Positions 62,643 to 64,000 of a stretch of 64,000 bases of DNA are shown here, in pieces. Each line of letters begins with the position of its first letter. Positions within the stretch are counted from its first letter, which is position 1. The stretch comes from UBA1413 sp964567485 (GTDB taxonomy: Bacteria; Bacteroidota; Bacteroidia; Bacteroidales; Prolixibacteraceae), in assembly GCA_964567485.1 (NCBI GenBank), contig CAZMMX010000006.1, forward strand, positions 51,077-115,076, in the 5' to 3' direction. Made by a program: the position numbers and the translations under genes. Below the pieces are notes generated by a model. The model saw only the letters and a list, made by a program, of their open reading frames with translations, ran no database searches and was not told where the DNA came from.

Positions 62643-63344
62643 TCAGGGATTACCCTCTTCTGAGGATGAGCCGTGATGCAAAGGGGCACCACAACGGTCA
62701 CAAATCATCTGGTTGCAGGGAATGCCAAAGGGAACCGTCATTTCGTAACCACACGACCGGCAGCGACACACACGGCCCTGTTCCCCTTGTGTTTCCTCCG
62801 ATGGTCGTCCCCTCCGGGCAAATCCTCTCCCCCGGGCTCCCCTTCTGCCACGAAGAATTTCCCCACTTTCTGCAGAGTTCCCCGAAGAAAGAGTACCAAG
62901 CCCGGGAGTACCCGGCGCAGAATCAGAGGGCTGACTGCCCTCCTCCCCCAGCGGGTCCACTTCCGAAGAGCCGCAGAGACCACACCTGACCTCGCTCTCA
63001 AACGGATCTATCCTGTTAAAACGGCACCTGCACGACCGGCATTCAAACCAGTCACTATCATAATAGACCTTTCCCCCCTCAAAAAGGATGGGAGAACCCG
63101 TCACAAAAGCCAACGCCACTTTCCTCCGCACATCCTCGTAAATCCTGGCAAAGGTCGGACGCGAAACCCCCATGATCCTTGAGGCCTCAGCATGGTGGTA
63201 GCCATCAAAATCACACAACCTGAGGGCTTCCACCTCCTCAAAGCCTAATATAACCGGATGACCGGGAGAATCCATCCCAAGAGGCGTAAACCCCTTAAAA
63301 CGGGGGGGATTGATCACCTTCCTCCATATCTTTCTACGTGGCAT
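62643..63344 (-). CDS. DUF134 (UPF0251) regulator with RG-rich linker and two zinc ribbons
   Basis: 233 residues. Residues 1-90 are the DUF134 core with a sigma70-region-4-like HTH (VEALRLCDFDGYHHAEASRIMGVSRPTFARI in two parts). A first zinc ribbon at about 102-124 (C102, C105, C121, C124). A low-complexity Gly/Ser/Arg linker (about 132-190, with RGRRGARGRGFARRGR). A second Cys-rich module (C193, C195, C198, C210, C215, C218). Most DUF134 proteins are about 100 residues. It heads the NifX/ATPase cluster and probably controls it, perhaps in response to metal or redox state. Confidence 0.85.
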   Translation of the reverse strand: MPRRKIWRKVINPPRFKGFTPLGMDSPGHPVILGFEEVEALRLCDFDGYHHAEASRIMGVSRPTFARIYEDVRRKVALAFVTGSPILFEGGKVYYDSDWFECRSCRCRFNRIDPFESEVRCGLCGSSEVDPLGEEGSQPSDSAPGTPGLGTLSSGNSAESGEILRGRRGARGRGFARRGRPSEETQGEQGRVCRCRSCGYEMTVPFGIPCNQMICDRCGAPLHHGSSSEEGNP

Positions 63345-63362
63345 TTCTTAAAATTAAGACCC

Positions 63363-63383
63363 CAAATATAATGAGAATATTCT
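63363..63383 (-). promoter_or_regulatory. Putative promoter/operator of the DUF134 gene
   Basis: TATATTTG on the minus strand (63370-63363), and just upstream a perfect 10-bp palindrome AGAATATTCT (63374-63383), positioned between -7 and -33 where a repressor could bind. Confidence 0.4.
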
Positions 63384-63432
63384 TACTATAATAATTTTTC
63401 TTCCCGGAAACCGGAAATAAGCGGGGAAATAT

Positions 63433-63463
63433 TTTGAATTCCGTATACGGTACTGTAATTTTG
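63433..63463 (+). promoter_or_regulatory. Promoter of the DUF1573 gene
   Basis: TTTG (63433-63436), 19 bp, TAATTTTG (63456-63463): the best match to the Bacteroidota consensus in the window. Confidence 0.65.
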
Positions 63464-63493
63464 GAACCATCGTGACGAAAATTATTAAAAAAA

Positions 63494-63916
63494 ATGATAA
63501 AAGGAAGTATGAAAATCAGAATATCGGGAATGTTTATCCTGCTGATGATGTCACTGGGTCTAATGGCCCAGCCTGCGGTGCAGGGGAACAAGGAAACGGT
63601 GACGGAGAAGCCTGTGATTGAGTTTGCCGAGAGGGTTCATGATTTCGGCAAGATAAAGAGCGGAGATCAGGCGTTTTTCTATTTTGTATTTACGAATTCG
63701 GGGCAGGCGCCATTGGTGATTTCCAATGTCAGGTCATCATGCGGCTGCACGGTTCCACAGTGGCCCCGTGTTCCCGTATTGGCGGGCAAGAGTGATTCCA
63801 TCAGGGTGGAATACAACACCCGGATCAAGGGGGCCTTTAACAAGAGCATCACGGTTTTCTCCAATGCCACAGACGCGGGTATTCCGCTGATCATAAAGGG
63901 GAATGTGTCCAATTAG
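63494..63916 (+). CDS. Exported DUF1573-domain protein
   Basis: 140 residues (a second Met five codons in is possible), with a signal peptide ending GLMAQ. The Ig-like DUF1573 domain covers most of the protein (IEFAERVHDFGKIKSGDQAFFYFVFTNSG, SSCGCTVPQWP with a CGC motif, GAFNKSITVFSNATD). These are common in Bacteroidota envelopes, and the CGC motif may form a disulfide. No partner gene is visible before the window end. Confidence 0.9.
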   Translation: MIKGSMKIRISGMFILLMMSLGLMAQPAVQGNKETVTEKPVIEFAERVHDFGKIKSGDQAFFYFVFTNSGQAPLVISNVRSSCGCTVPQWPRVPVLAGKSDSIRVEYNTRIKGAFNKSITVFSNATDAGIPLIIKGNVSN

Positions 63917-64000
63917 ACACTGAAAGGCGGCACTTTCCCCGGAAGCTGTTTTTGCCGGGACCCGGTTGAATTCCGGTGAGCGCATTCCCCGCCGGCTCTG

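Overview
The window is chromosomal DNA from a member of the Bacteroidota, most likely an uncultured, anaerobic, Bacteroidales-like lineage. This is inferred from four things: a SusC/SusD-type outer-membrane pair; bifunctional glutamate formimidoyltransferase-cyclodeaminase; many upstream regions carrying the Bacteroidota -7 element TAnnTTTG, several with TTG or TTTG about 19-20 bp upstream, and few clear Shine-Dalgarno sites; and the coiled-coil/zapA/rny arrangement. No rRNA, tRNA, CRISPR or prophage was seen. Two 100-N gaps are each flanked by an identical 55-bp direct repeat. This is what end-to-end joining of k-mer-overlapping contigs produces, so the sequence is probably a metagenome or draft scaffold.

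Layout. 1-1.8 kb: a truncated GH5-like secreted hydrolase, then a small antitoxin-like gene with a PemK/MazF-type toxin that has lost its middle. 1.8-5.0 kb: histidine degradation (ftcD, hutI), separated by a 24-bp tandem repeat that coincides with the second gap. 5.1-10.7 kb: a SusC/SusD/surface-lipoprotein uptake operon. 11-20 kb: housekeeping genes (tpx, ftsK, a LolA-like carrier, pyk, aroQ, xerD, GTP-dependent PEP carboxykinase). 20-25 kb: a TIGR01777 epimerase, an exported aldose 1-epimerase, a catalytically degenerate M23-like protein and a PQQ-like beta-propeller protein. 25.4-32.7 kb: a six-gene minus-strand operon for a membrane complex related to complex I and group 4 hydrogenases. 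32.8-44.5 kb: an OmpA/PD40 envelope protein, prohibitin-like protein, nucleoside phosphorylase, rny/zapA, an active-type M23 peptidase, a C69 dipeptidase and rplS. 44.6-58.6 kb: GH92 mannosidase, YitT-like protein, patatin-barrel protein, a repeat protein with a GH16-like domain, a glutamine amidotransferase, prfC, YpfJ-like metallopeptidase, UPF0316 protein and rimO. 58.6-63.4 kb: an FAD oxidoreductase next to two MinD-type ATPases with ferredoxin inserts, two NifX-like proteins and a DUF134 regulator, resembling the orange-protein (ORP) gene sets of sulfate reducers. A DUF1573 protein ends the window.

The most notable locus is the 25.4-32.7 kb operon. Its ion-translocating membrane subunits keep the TM glutamate and lysine expected of Mrp/NuoL-type channels. 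Its large subunit has lost all four NiFe-ligand cysteines, and its NuoB-like subunit has lost all four cysteines of the proximal [4Fe-4S] cluster. Only one ferredoxin-type cluster remains. It therefore belongs with the Ehr (energy-converting hydrogenase-related) complexes, in a form with no visible electron path to the ancestral active site. The second notable object is a 615-residue protein (50332-52179, minus) built from many 12-residue helical repeats fused to a degenerate GH16-type jelly roll.
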